A stretch of DNA of 11,941 nucleotides from NCBI GenBank assembly GCA_002791475.1, contig PFXE01000040.1, positions 1 through 11,941 of the forward strand, read 5' to 3'. This document shows positions 11,912 through 11,941 of this stretch, piece after piece. Numbering within the stretch: position 1 is the stretch's first letter; each line of letters begins with the position of its first letter. Both the position numbers and the translations under genes were made by a program. Source of the stretch: Candidatus Zambryskibacteria bacterium CG_4_9_14_3_um_filter_40_16 (GTDB taxonomy: Bacteria > Patescibacteriota > Minisyncoccia > Phycocordibacterales > Zambryskibacteraceae). A model generated the notes under the pieces. It saw only the letters and a program-made list of their open reading frames with translations, did not search any database and was not told the origin of the DNA.

Positions 11912-11941
11912 GTTAGGAAATGAGGCGGTTAGCTTGCGTGG

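Noticed and set aside
1..11941. CRISPR arrays, insertion sequences, phage genes or attachment sites
   Set aside because: No spaced repeat array, transposase, integrase or terminal inverted repeat with a gene inside was found. The tRNA-Ser is a possible integration site in principle, but only 30 bases follow it and they hold no partial tRNA copy.

Overview
The window most resembles a small, AT-rich genome of the Patescibacteria / Candidate Phyla Radiation (Parcubacteria-like). This is inferred from gene content and protein style and was not checked against a database. The pointers are a transketolase split into two genes, a PfkB-type sugar kinase beside a class II aldolase with no classical phosphofructokinase, a small two-helix membrane protein, an RRM-type RNA-binding protein, and a coiled-coil secreted cell-wall-type protein of a kind I associate with this group. 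UGA is used as an ordinary stop (transketolase N-half, RpiB), so nothing suggests the UGA=Gly code of Gracilibacteria/SR1.

Layout: (1) 1-785, minus strand: a truncated secreted coiled-coil protein running off the left edge. (2) 875-1546, minus: ribosomal protein bL25 (CTC form) with its own promoter. (3) 1547-1805: a spacer with a perfect 36-bp palindrome and a 16-bp tandem duplication covering the stop codon of the next gene. (4) 1806-4359, minus: an FAD-linked oxidase behind a class II fructose-bisphosphate aldolase. A PfkB-family kinase (4443-5435, plus) diverges from this pair. (5) 5441-5484: a 21-bp hairpin between convergent genes. (6) 5485-9776, minus: a central carbon operon read as GAPDH, RpiB, Rpe, transketolase N-half, transketolase C-half. 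(7) 9876-10382, minus: a membrane-anchored DUF192 protein. (8) 10478-10765, minus: an RRM protein with a strong promoter, a roughly 110-nt leader and a GC-rich terminator. (9) 10974-11637, minus: MsrB and a small membrane protein. (10) 11824-11911, plus: tRNA-Ser(GGA).

The metabolic genes fit together as lower glycolysis plus the non-oxidative pentose phosphate pathway. Aldolase, GAPDH, the two pentose-phosphate isomerase/epimerase enzymes and transketolase could move carbon between hexose and triose phosphates. The kinase beside the aldolase is a candidate for a missing phosphofructokinase step. Transaldolase is not in the window.

The most unusual theme is gene expression. At most transcription-unit starts a -10-like hexamer, often with an extended TGn, sits 6-9 nt upstream of the ATG, and Shine-Dalgarno sequences are essentially absent. 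This predicts leaderless or near-leaderless mRNAs and moves two gene starts inward from the longest open frame. GAPDH and the RRM gene are the exceptions, with leaders of about 40 and 110 nt. Several gene ends carry long near-perfect hairpins, most of them AT-rich or without a clear U-tract.
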